Below are positions 24,694-32,570 of a stretch of 64,000 nucleotides of DNA, piece by piece. Each line of letters starts with the position of its first letter. Within the stretch, counting starts at the first letter, position 1. The translations under genes were made by a program, and so were the position numbers. The DNA comes from an uncultured Pelagibacteraceae bacterium (lineage in GTDB: Bacteria; Pseudomonadota; Alphaproteobacteria; Pelagibacterales; Pelagibacteraceae), in NCBI GenBank assembly GCA_902560625.1, contig CACEMD010000001.1, positions 154,344 to 218,343 of the forward strand, given 5' to 3'. The notes below the pieces were generated by a model. That model saw only the letters and a list, made by a program, of their open reading frames with translations. It was not told the origin of the DNA and ran no database searches.

Positions 24694-25734
24694 ATGATTA
24701 AAGTTGGTGAACATATTACCCTTGATTTAATAGGCACAGAGAAAGAATATGAACCAAAATTTTTCGAAAAACTAGTATATAAAATTGCAAAAAAAGCAAA
24801 GGTAACTGTTCTTGAAATTTCAAAATATAAATTTGAACCTCAAGGTTTTACTTTAGTAGCGTTATTGGCTGAATCTCATATAAGTTTCCATACTTTTCCT
24901 GAAAAAGGAATTATAAGTTTTGATTTTTTTACATGTGGAAAGGTTAACCCCAATGTTGCATTAGATATTTTAAAAAAAGATATTAAGCATTCAAGAATTG
25001 TTAAAAAAGAATTTAATAGAGATACAGTTGATTATTATGACGATATATACAGTTCTCCAGGATTAAAAAAATTTTATATTGTGAAAAATGTTCTTGAAGA
25101 TTTTACATCTAAGGTTGGTCAACATATACAAATATTAGACTTAGAACAATTTGGTAAATCTCTATTTATTGACAGTGAGCTTCAAGTTGCAGAAAAAGAT
25201 GAGCATCTTTACAGCTCAACGTTCGTAAACTCCGGATTGAAATTAAACCCAGAAAAAATTAACGCAGCAATTATCGGTGGAGGAGACGGTGGAGTTGCTA
25301 GAGAATGTATAAGTAAAGAATTTAATTATATTGATTGGTATGAACTAGACCCCCAGGTTGTTGAGGTCTGTGAAAAATATTTAAGCAAAGTGGGGCAGAA
25401 AGCGACTAAGAAAAATTCAATTAAATGTATTTGGGGAGATGCTTTTGAAAGTATTAAAAAGGTTGAAGATAATAGATATGATAAAATTTTTGTAGACCTT
25501 AATGATGATCAATATTGTATAGATTTAGCAGCAAAAAATATTAATTCTTTAAAGAGAATTCTAAAATCAAATGGAACAATAACAGCTCAAGTAGGAAGTC
25601 AGGATAAAAAACCAAAACAGGTAAAAAAATGGCTTAATTTGTTCGAAAAAAACTTTGGGAATACATCTTTAGATAGAATTTATATTCCTAGCTTTGATTG
25701 TTCTTGGAATTTTGCATCATCACTAAATAAATAA
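24694..25734 (+). CDS. SpeD-SpeE fusion: S-adenosylmethionine decarboxylase plus aminopropyltransferase
   Basis: A 346-residue two-domain enzyme. Residues 1 to about 105 form a class 1 SpeD: GEHITLDLIG, self-cleavage between Glu60 and Ser61 in LLAESHISFHTFPE (Ser61 becomes the pyruvoyl), His66 and Cys81 in FFTCG. Residues from about 118 form an aminopropyltransferase: GGGDGG at 195-200, the acidic ELDPQVVEV, and the DxxD active-site pair in FVDLNDDQ, where the usual DP is DD. Together they would decarboxylate AdoMet and transfer its aminopropyl group to a diamine, making spermidine or a related polyamine and releasing MTA. The upstream mtnPA-aldolase genes consume that MTA. Confidence 0.88.
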   Translation: MIKVGEHITLDLIGTEKEYEPKFFEKLVYKIAKKAKVTVLEISKYKFEPQGFTLVALLAESHISFHTFPEKGIISFDFFTCGKVNPNVALDILKKDIKHSRIVKKEFNRDTVDYYDDIYSSPGLKKFYIVKNVLEDFTSKVGQHIQILDLEQFGKSLFIDSELQVAEKDEHLYSSTFVNSGLKLNPEKINAAIIGGGDGGVARECISKEFNYIDWYELDPQVVEVCEKYLSKVGQKATKKNSIKCIWGDAFESIKKVEDNRYDKIFVDLNDDQYCIDLAAKNINSLKRILKSNGTITAQVGSQDKKPKQVKKWLNLFEKNFGNTSLDRIYIPSFDCSWNFASSLNK

Positions 25735-25791
25735 TTACTTTTTAAATCTTTAGTTTTGTGAAATACTTCTTAAAAAAATATTGGAGGGTAA

Positions 25792-26619
25792 ATGAATATT
25801 ATTAAAAAATTCAGCTTAGGAATATTGATATCTTTATTTTTAACAATATCTGCTAATGCTGATAAAATTAAAATCGGAACAGAAGGTGCTTATCCACCTT
25901 GGAATTCTAAAGACGCTTCAGGTAAGCTTATAGGTTTTGAAGTAGAGTTAGCATGGACACTTTGCAGATACATCGGTGAACAGTGCGAGATAGTTGAACA
26001 AGATTGGGATGGAATGATACCTGCGCTAATTATGAGAAAATTTGATGCAATAATGGCAGGTATGTCAATTACTGCTGAAAGACAAAAAGCAATTAGTTTT
26101 TCACAAGGTTATGCTGATGAGGTTGCTTCTCTAGCTGTTATGAAAGGTTCAAGTCTTGAAGGTATGGATACACCAGCTGGAATAAACTTAACTAAGCCAA
26201 ACACTGCAGCAAAAAAAGCATTAAAAACTCTTACTACAGCCTTAGCTGGAAAAACAGTTTGTGTACAGACAGCTACAATTCACCAAAACTTTTTAGACTC
26301 TGGTGATGTAGGAAAAGTAAATGTAAGAACTTACAAAACTCAGGATGAAGTTAATTTAGATCTTGCATCAGGTAGATGTGATGCTGCATTAGCTGCTGCA
26401 GTAGCGTTCAGTGATTATGCAGAAAAATCTGGTAAACCAGTCGTTTTAGTCGGACCAACTTTTTCAGGTGGTGCGTTTGGTAATGGCGTGGGTGTAGGTA
26501 TCAGAAAAGATGATACAGAACTTTTAAATGCCTTTAACAAAGCAATCGATAAAGCGAGAAAGAACGGAGACATTAGTAGAATTGCTACTAAATGGTTTGG
26601 TTTTGACGCATCTATGTAA
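25792..26619 (+). CDS. ABC transporter periplasmic amino-acid-binding protein (SBP family 3)
   Basis: A 275-residue secreted binding protein. Signal peptide residues 1-23 (cleaved after SANA), then KIKIGTEGAYPPWNSKD, GFEVELAWTLCRYIG, DWDGMIPALIMRKFDAIMAGMSIT and the ERQKAISFS motif of the lysine/arginine/ornithine-octopine subgroup. The extra internal segment (about residues 125-150, GMDTPAGINLTKPNTAAKKA) is longer than usual. A good ribosome site (GGAGGG) precedes the ATG. Likely ligand: a basic or other polar amino acid. A hairpin separates it from the permease genes. Confidence 0.88.
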   Translation: MNIIKKFSLGILISLFLTISANADKIKIGTEGAYPPWNSKDASGKLIGFEVELAWTLCRYIGEQCEIVEQDWDGMIPALIMRKFDAIMAGMSITAERQKAISFSQGYADEVASLAVMKGSSLEGMDTPAGINLTKPNTAAKKALKTLTTALAGKTVCVQTATIHQNFLDSGDVGKVNVRTYKTQDEVNLDLASGRCDAALAAAVAFSDYAEKSGKPVVLVGPTFSGGAFGNGVGVGIRKDDTELLNAFNKAIDKARKNGDISRIATKWFGFDASM

Positions 26620-26633
26620 TTAATTTTAGATTT

Positions 26634-26656
26634 GGCGACTATAATATATAGTCGCC
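26634..26656 (+). promoter_or_regulatory. Intercistronic hairpin between binding protein and permeases
   Basis: A perfect ten-base-pair stem (GGCGACTATA/TATAGTCGCC) with a three-base loop, ending seven bases before the permease start. There is no following T run, so it is not a standard terminator. Such hairpins commonly block 3' exonucleases and keep the binding-protein message more abundant than the permease message. Confidence 0.75.
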
Positions 26657-26663
26657 AGTCTGT

Positions 26664-27356
26664 ATGGAACTTCTAGCATTTGGAAAAACTGGTTGGGGTG
26701 ATGAATTATTTATTGCCACTCTAATGACTGTAGCTGTTTCAATAACAGCAATGTTTATAGGTTTTCTTTTTGCACTTATATTTACTCCACTTAAACTCTC
26801 TAAAAATAAATTTTTTAATCTTATAGGTAATTCTTACACAACAATAATAAGAGGAGTGCCAGAATTATTAGTAATTTATTTATTTTTTTTTGGTGGAAGT
26901 GGAGCAGTTATGTATGTTGCTTCTATATTTGGGTATAATGAATATATTGAAATTAATGCATTTATAACAGGATCTTTTGCTATTGGCATTATATCTGGTG
27001 CTTATTCAACAGAAGTTTTTAGAGGAGCAATTCAATCAATAGACAAAGGTCAATTTGAAGCATCTCAGGTTTTAGGACTTAAAAGATTTGTTTATTTTTT
27101 TAGAGTAATCATGCCTCAAATGTTAAGATTAGCAATTCCAAATTTAAGTAATGTTTGGCAAATAACTTTGAAAGATACATCACTTATTTCCGTAACAGGC
27201 TTGGTTGAAATAATGAGGCAATCTTACATTGCAGCTGGATCAACAAGAGATCCACTGTTTTTTTATTCTTTTGCTGCAGTTTTATATTTATTGCTAACAT
27301 ATTTAAGCATGAAATTGATTAACAGATTAGAAATTAAATATAGTAGGGGTTTTTAA
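26664..27356 (+). CDS. ABC amino-acid transporter permease (HisQ-like)
   Basis: A 230-residue membrane protein with about five spans. TTIIRGVPELLVIYLFFFG and the EAA-type loop GQFEASQVLGLKRFVYFFRVIMPQM mark the polar amino-acid permease family; SGAYSTEVFRGAIQSI is also typical. It pairs with the next gene to form the membrane channel for the binding protein upstream. No ribosome site is clear after the hairpin. Confidence 0.9.
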   Translation: MELLAFGKTGWGDELFIATLMTVAVSITAMFIGFLFALIFTPLKLSKNKFFNLIGNSYTTIIRGVPELLVIYLFFFGGSGAVMYVASIFGYNEYIEINAFITGSFAIGIISGAYSTEVFRGAIQSIDKGQFEASQVLGLKRFVYFFRVIMPQMLRLAIPNLSNVWQITLKDTSLISVTGLVEIMRQSYIAAGSTRDPLFFYSFAAVLYLLLTYLSMKLINRLEIKYSRGF

Positions 27357-28027
27357 TGGATTTTGAATTAATGGTTAACAGTTTTCCAAAATTACTTAAT
27401 GCAACAGCTATCACATTAAAATTATTATCTGCATCATTATTTTTTGGATTATTAATTGGACTTCTATTTGCAGTTTTAAGAATTAGCAAAAATCCAATAA
27501 TAAATAAATTTGCTTATGGCTACTCCTACGTATTTAGAGGAACACCTCTTTTGGTACAAATTTTTATAATTTATTTTGGATTAGGTCAGATAGAATATTT
27601 AAGAACAACAGTATTGTGGGTGATATTAAAAGAACCATACTGGTGCGCCATAATTGCCTTCGCACTTAACACTGGCGCTTACACTTCTGAAATTTTACGA
27701 TCTGCGTTTCAAACAATAAAACCAGGTTTTATTGAGGCAGGAAAAAGTCTTGGTATTTCAAATAAAATAATTTTTTATAGAATTCAAATACCAATAGCAA
27801 TCAGACAATCTTTGCCAGCGTATGGAAATGAGATAATTTTAATGCTTAAAGGCACATCCTTGGCAAGTACAGTGACATTAATGGATTTAACAGGTGTTGC
27901 AAAATATATTATATCAACAACATTTAAACCTATCGAGGTATTTATTGTAGCCGGAAGTATTTATTTATTTATGACTTTTTTAATACACAATTTAATAAAA
28001 TTTTTGGAAAAAAAATATAGTTTTTAA
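27356..28027 (+). CDS. ABC amino-acid transporter permease (HisM-like)
   Basis: A 223-residue second permease of the pair, starting on the last base of the preceding stop (TAATG). YVFRGTPLLVQIFIIYFGLGQ and the EAA loop GFIEAGKSLGISNKIIFYRI are diagnostic. About five spans. The expected ATPase gene does not follow: the next gene is on the other strand and overlaps this stop by four bases. An ATPase encoded elsewhere must energise the system. Confidence 0.9.
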   Translation: MDFELMVNSFPKLLNATAITLKLLSASLFFGLLIGLLFAVLRISKNPIINKFAYGYSYVFRGTPLLVQIFIIYFGLGQIEYLRTTVLWVILKEPYWCAIIAFALNTGAYTSEILRSAFQTIKPGFIEAGKSLGISNKIIFYRIQIPIAIRQSLPAYGNEIILMLKGTSLASTVTLMDLTGVAKYIISTTFKPIEVFIVAGSIYLFMTFLIHNLIKFLEKKYSF

Positions 28028-28413
28028 TATTTTGTATATTCTTTAATTTCTTTAATTTTTGAGCCTGTATGATTATTTATTTCTAATTTAATTTTTCCTC
28101 TCTCATCATTTAAAAAATGAATATCTCTTGAGGTTTTGATGAATTTTTCTCCAAAGTCTAAATTTTTTTCACACAATCTTTTTTCATTTTCAATGTTCCA
28201 AAGTTTAGCGTTTATTTCCTTTAAAGATTTGAAAAGATTCTCAATTTTATCATCAATTTGCACATTTTTTTCAAATTCATTCTTTAAAATGACATATTCG
28301 TCATTTATAAATTTAATTTTATCAAGATCTTTAATGTTATTTTTTTTAATTTCTAAAATAGATATTTTATCTAAAAGCTCACCTACAGATACTTCAACAA
28401 GAATTTTATTCAT
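28024..28413 (-). CDS. DUF6165-type small helical protein
   Basis: A 129-residue predicted all-helical, charged cytoplasmic protein. The start ILVEVSVGELLDKISILEIKK and the later LWNIENEKRLCEKNLDFGEKFI with LNDERGKIKLEINN match the family I know as DUF6165, which often sits next to glycosyltransferase genes. Function unknown. It is divergent from the GT9 glycosyltransferase gene across 32 bases, and convergent (four-base overlap) with the permease. Confidence 0.75.
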   Translation of the reverse strand: MNKILVEVSVGELLDKISILEIKKNNIKDLDKIKFINDEYVILKNEFEKNVQIDDKIENLFKSLKEINAKLWNIENEKRLCEKNLDFGEKFIKTSRDIHFLNDERGKIKLEINNHTGSKIKEIKEYTKY

Positions 28414-28445
28414 AAAAATATATAGTATGTTAAATTGTTAAAAAT

Positions 28446-29381
28446 ATGTCCAACATTTTAATTATTAAACATGGTTCTCTAGGTGATATTGCCCAAGCTT
28501 GTGGTGCAATTCAAGATATTTCTGAGAATCACAAAAATGATGAAATCTATTTAATGACAACCAAACCTTTTGTAGATCTCTTTAAAAAAAACCCCTTAAT
28601 TAAGGAGGTAATTTTAGACAAAAGACTATCAAGATTTAATGTTTTTTATTTATATTCATTGATGCGCAAACTAAAGAAATTAAAATTTTCAAAAGTTTAT
28701 GATTTACAAAATTCGTCTAGAACTAACTTTTATAAGAAAATATTATTTCCAAATTCTGATTGTAACACCTGGTCTTCGTCTATAACAACATTACCTATTG
28801 AAAACTCAAAGAAAGAATTTGATAAACAACCAGTACTAGATAGATTTGATCACCAACTTAAAACATCCGGCGTTAATACTAAAAATACTTTATCACCAGA
28901 TTTTACTTGGAGTTGTGAAAATATTGAAAGTATAATTAGGGAGTTTAACTTAAAAAAATATATTCTTTTATTTCCTTTTTGTTCACCACATCTAACTGCA
29001 AAAAAGTGGCCTTATTTTAATGAATTGATAAAAATTATTAAAAATAAACATAATGATAATTATAAAATTTTAATTGCTCCTGGACCAAATGAAATTAGAG
29101 AGTCTAAACAAATAGATGCTCTCTGCATTTTAAATGATGGAAGAGCATTGAATATTTCAGAATTATCTTCGTTAATTAAAAATAGCTCTTTTGTGATCGC
29201 AAACGATACTGGCCCAGCGCATATGGCAGCTCACCTAGGTGCCAAAGGAATTACTTTATTTGGATCTCATACAACTGCACATAAGGTAAGTATTGAGAGA
29301 AAAGATTTCAAACCAATACAAGTAAATGATTTATCTAAGTTAAGTGCAGAAAAAGTGTTTGAAAAAATAAAAATCGATTAA
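28446..29381 (+). CDS. Glycosyltransferase family 9, heptosyltransferase-like
   Basis: A 311-residue GT-B enzyme. ILIIKHGSLGDIAQACGAI opens the protein as in ADP-heptose:LPS heptosyltransferases, and FVIANDTGPAHMAAHLGAKGITLFG is the donor-binding signature. In Gram-negative cells the family adds heptose or similar sugars to lipopolysaccharide core. Donor specificity is not readable; SAR11-like cells may use another sugar. Stop overlaps the convergent neighbour through TTAA. Confidence 0.88.
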   Translation: MSNILIIKHGSLGDIAQACGAIQDISENHKNDEIYLMTTKPFVDLFKKNPLIKEVILDKRLSRFNVFYLYSLMRKLKKLKFSKVYDLQNSSRTNFYKKILFPNSDCNTWSSSITTLPIENSKKEFDKQPVLDRFDHQLKTSGVNTKNTLSPDFTWSCENIESIIREFNLKKYILLFPFCSPHLTAKKWPYFNELIKIIKNKHNDNYKILIAPGPNEIRESKQIDALCILNDGRALNISELSSLIKNSSFVIANDTGPAHMAAHLGAKGITLFGSHTTAHKVSIERKDFKPIQVNDLSKLSAEKVFEKIKID

Positions 29382-29794
29382 ATATAAATTTTATCAGCTA
29401 AACCGTAACATAAAATAGCACTAAGTATTGTAAATACTAAAGGTGCGATAACACCCTCGTTAGAGTCAGTTTTCATTCCAGTTTTATCTATTTTAATAGA
29501 ATAAGTATTTACAAGAAATATACAAAGGTTTTGTATGAATACTAGATTGAAAAACCCCCAAGTACCTTCAACACCATTAGGTCTTACAAGCATTATATAA
29601 ATTGCCATTAATACTGCACCAAGGAATAGAGCTCCAGCCATTCTCATGATGGTAGAGGCGGTTTCATCAATTTGAAACCTTTCTCTAAATTTTTTTGTTC
29701 CTACGATTAATTGAAAAGCATAAACACCAGTTCCAATAAAGTGAACTAAAAATATTATTAAATAAAAAATTCCATTAAATTTTTCAATCATCAA
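29378..29794 (-). CDS. Unknown four-span membrane protein
   Basis: A 138-residue protein with hydrophobic segments at about residues 8-30, 47-67, 78-95 and 113-134. A conserved-looking loop GTKKFRERFQIDETASTIMRMAG lies between spans 1 and 2. I do not recognise the family. The second Met (MIEKF) could be the start. It is the downstream partner of the GT4 gene on the same strand, six bases away. Confidence 0.65.
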   Translation of the reverse strand: MMIEKFNGIFYLIIFLVHFIGTGVYAFQLIVGTKKFRERFQIDETASTIMRMAGALFLGAVLMAIYIMLVRPNGVEGTWGFFNLVFIQNLCIFLVNTYSIKIDKTGMKTDSNEGVIAPLVFTILSAILCYGLADKIYI

Positions 29795-29800
29795 AAAACT

Positions 29801-30883
29801 TTACAAGATTCTTTTATAATCTTCAATAATCTTATTCCAATGAAACCTTTGTGAATTTTCTTTGGCGGTTTTACCGAGCTCTTTATACTTGTCATTTTGC
29901 AAAAGTTGATTAATTGACGCATAAATACTTTCAAGATTATTTCCATCACATATAAGTCCTGTTTTTTCATGGATTATTGCATCTGATGCTCCACCGTCTT
30001 TACCACCAATAGATGGAATTCCATATTGTGCAGCTTCAACAAATGCTATTCCAAATCCTTCTACTGAATTTTTATGTATAACTGATGGCATTATAAAAAT
30101 ATTAGATTTAGCCACTAATGCATTTTTTAGGTCATTTGAAATATTTTTTAAAAACAACACATGCTTATTTAACTTTAATTCTTTAACTAATCTTTTTAGA
30201 TTTTCCTCCTCTTCACCATATCCGATACAAATATAAATAATATCAGGATAAATTTCCTTGAGATTTCTAAGAGCCATTATCACTTTCTCATGATTTTTTC
30301 GTTTATCAAACCTTGATACAGTAATTAATCTCTTGGATTTATGTTTTAATAATTTTTCAGCTTCATCAAAATACTTATTCGGTATTTTGCTTATTGGATC
30401 TACTCCAGGATTAATAACTATTATTTTATCTTCTTTAACACCAAGATTAGTAGCTAATTTTTTTGTAAATCTTGAATTTGATATAACAAAATCAACATTG
30501 TTTAAAACTTTAAGTACTCTTTTATTCATTATTGAGCTTATGGGATGATTAATTTCTTTAGAATGAATTAAACAGATTTTTTTTTTTTCTGATTTAATTA
30601 ATTCTAAACTTTTCCAATGATCTCCGATAATACAACTAATATTTTTATTTTCTTTTATGTATTCATTCACTAAATACGATTTTCTATATTTTCTAATTAT
30701 TTTTGGTCCATCTATTCTTTGTATTGTAAAGTTAACCTTTTCATCAAAATCAATATGTTTTTCGTGGTACTCAGCAAAAACTTTAACAATGTCTAATGTT
30801 GCTAATGATTTAGTTAAACCCCACATTAGATTCTGCATGCCACCTATCTCAGGAGGAAATGATCTTGTAATTACTAAATACAT
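29801..30883 (-). CDS. Glycosyltransferase family 4 (GT-B)
   Basis: A 360-residue GT-B protein. VITRSFPPEIGGMQNLMWGL at the N-terminus is typical of GT4 mannosyl/glucosyl transferases, followed by VDFVISNSRFTKK, INPGVDP, VSRFDKRKNHEKVI, NIFIMPS and the EGFGIAFVEAAQYGIPSIGG donor-site motif (EX7E). It probably builds a glycolipid or surface glycan on the cytoplasmic face. Starts exactly at the stop of the thioredoxin-like gene (one-base overlap). Confidence 0.88.
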   Translation of the reverse strand: MYLVITRSFPPEIGGMQNLMWGLTKSLATLDIVKVFAEYHEKHIDFDEKVNFTIQRIDGPKIIRKYRKSYLVNEYIKENKNISCIIGDHWKSLELIKSEKKKICLIHSKEINHPISSIMNKRVLKVLNNVDFVISNSRFTKKLATNLGVKEDKIIVINPGVDPISKIPNKYFDEAEKLLKHKSKRLITVSRFDKRKNHEKVIMALRNLKEIYPDIIYICIGYGEEEENLKRLVKELKLNKHVLFLKNISNDLKNALVAKSNIFIMPSVIHKNSVEGFGIAFVEAAQYGIPSIGGKDGGASDAIIHEKTGLICDGNNLESIYASINQLLQNDKYKELGKTAKENSQRFHWNKIIEDYKRIL

Positions 30884-31440
30884 TAGTTTTCAATCCATTT
30901 AATATTACAACCCATGCTTGGAATTTGATCTTTTGGACCCATTCCAGATTTAGAAATTTCTAACATAGCTTTCATTAAATCACTTTCACCATTTTTAATC
31001 GGGTTTAAATCTTTTAATTCTCTAATTCTACCTCGATATTGAAGTTCGAGATTACCATTATACCCAAAAAAATCTGGAGTGCACACAGCACCAAATCTTT
31101 TTGCAATTTCTTGTGTTTCATCATGTAGATATGGAAAAGTGAATTCATTTTCATTTGAAAATTTGATCATTTTTTCAAATGAGTCCTCTGGATAGTTAAT
31201 TACATCATTAGAACAAATTGCAACGGAATTAACACCTTTTTTTTTTAAATTATTGCAATCTTCAACAATATTTTTGATAACTGCTTTTACATAAGGACAA
31301 TGATTACAAATGAACATGATTATTGTTCCATTTTCGCCCTTAACATCGTCTAAACTTAAAATTTTGTTATCAGTTGATTTAAGTTTAAAATTTTCAGCTT
31401 TTTTACCAAAATCGCATATTGGTGTTTTTGTAAGTGACAT
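30883..31440 (-). CDS. Thioredoxin-like/redoxin-domain protein
   Basis: A 185-residue redoxin (AhpC/TSA-like) with the active-site MFICNHCPYVKAV (CxxC) after a DVKGENGTIIMF strand. RFGAVCTPDFFGYN and YRGRIRELKDL are typical of the family of thioredoxin-like proteins found beside varied metabolic genes. No signal peptide, so cytoplasmic. Likely a disulfide reductase or weak peroxidase; the substrate is unknown. Divergent from the carbonic-anhydrase-like gene across 20 bases. Confidence 0.8.
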   Translation of the reverse strand: MSLTKTPICDFGKKAENFKLKSTDNKILSLDDVKGENGTIIMFICNHCPYVKAVIKNIVEDCNNLKKKGVNSVAICSNDVINYPEDSFEKMIKFSNENEFTFPYLHDETQEIAKRFGAVCTPDFFGYNGNLELQYRGRIRELKDLNPIKNGESDLMKAMLEISKSGMGPKDQIPSMGCNIKWIEN

Positions 31441-31460
31441 GTTAAAACAATATATAAATT

Positions 31461-31973
31461 ATGTTTTATGATTTAAAAGATAAAAAACCAAAAAACTCTG
31501 GCGAAAATTGGGTAGCTCCAAACGCAGTTATTATTGGAGACGTAACATTAGAAAAAAATACAAGTATTTGGTTTAATGCTACACTTAGAGGAGATATAGA
31601 GAATATTCATATTGGAGAAGGTTCAAATGTTCAGGATAGTAGTGTTTTACATACTGATCCTGGTTGTCCTTTGAAAGTTGGAAAAAATGTAACAGTTGGA
31701 CACATGGTTATGTTACATGGTTGCACAATAGGTGATAATAGTTTGATTGGAATTGGCGCAGTGATTCTCAATAACGCCAAAATAGGAAAAAATTGTATAG
31801 TAGGAGCAAAAGCCCTGGTTACTGAAAATAAAGTAATACCTGACAATTCTTTAGTGATAGGTTCACCCGGAAAAATTGTTAGAGAAATTACTGAAGATGA
31901 AAAAAAAGCTATAATTGAAAACACTAAACGTTACCAAGATAATTGGAAAAAATACTCACAATCAGTATACTAA
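31461..31973 (+). CDS. Gamma-carbonic-anhydrase-like hexapeptide protein
   Basis: A 170-residue left-handed beta-helix protein with repeated hexapeptides (IIGDVTLEKNTSIW, ATLRGDIENIHIGEGSNVQD). Metal-site histidines are present in LHTDPG and GHMVMLHG, as in the YrdA/CaiE/gamma-CA family, with a C-terminal helix. Members bind zinc or iron; only some show carbonic anhydrase activity. Followed three bases later by a secreted protein gene on the same strand. Confidence 0.88.
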   Translation: MFYDLKDKKPKNSGENWVAPNAVIIGDVTLEKNTSIWFNATLRGDIENIHIGEGSNVQDSSVLHTDPGCPLKVGKNVTVGHMVMLHGCTIGDNSLIGIGAVILNNAKIGKNCIVGAKALVTENKVIPDNSLVIGSPGKIVREITEDEKKAIIENTKRYQDNWKKYSQSVY

Positions 31974-31976
31974 AAA

Positions 31977-32570
31977 ATGAAAAAAATATTTATTATTGTA
32001 ACTACAATTTTACTCTTAACAAATGTATCTATAGCTAATGAAAGATTTATCCCTTTAGAATTGTTCACAGGTGGCGATATTAGAAACGATCAAGAAATTA
32101 GATATACTCCTGCAGATACAATTTTTGGTGAAAAACGCAGAAAGAAAATTGTAGGCCCAATAGACTGGAAATATCCAGGTACTGATGAAATTATTAAAGT
32201 TTATAAGAGAACACAAAAAAATAAATCTGGAAAAGTAAAAAAAACACAATTATTTACGGTTACAAATGATGGTCAGTGTATGGGAAGAGTTTATGACCAA
32301 AGAAAATCAGGAACTAAATATATTAAAAATGGATGTAAATTTCCTTTAGGTTTATGGAAAAAAGGCGAAACTAGAACCTTCTCGGTTACAGATCGTGGTT
32401 CAAGAACTGTAGAATTGAAAATATTGAAGTTAGGAAAAAAACCAACAAGTTGTGTTAAATATAACTGGAAATTATTTAATACGAGTGGAAAAAAATTAGC
32501 AGACAATGATTATAAGTTTTGTAAAAAAAGAGCTATGACCAGTTTATTAATCAGAAAAATTAAAGATTAA
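31977..32570 (+). CDS. Unknown secreted protein
   Basis: A 197-residue protein with a signal peptide (residues 1-20, ending NVSIA|NE). The mature part is basic, mainly beta-looking, with four cysteines (GQCMGRV, NGCKFPL, TSCVKYN, YKFCKKR) that could form two disulfides in the periplasm. I do not recognise a family. It is three bases from the preceding gene and so likely co-transcribed. The stop shares TTAA with the convergent gene. Confidence 0.7.
   Translation: MKKIFIIVTTILLLTNVSIANERFIPLELFTGGDIRNDQEIRYTPADTIFGEKRRKKIVGPIDWKYPGTDEIIKVYKRTQKNKSGKVKKTQLFTVTNDGQCMGRVYDQRKSGTKYIKNGCKFPLGLWKKGETRTFSVTDRGSRTVELKILKLGKKPTSCVKYNWKLFNTSGKKLADNDYKFCKKRAMTSLLIRKIKD

Noticed and set aside
25735..25791. 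A riboswitch or leader RNA upstream of the amino-acid-binding protein gene
   Set aside because: The gap is 57 A+T-rich bases with no stable stems, too short for known riboswitch classes.
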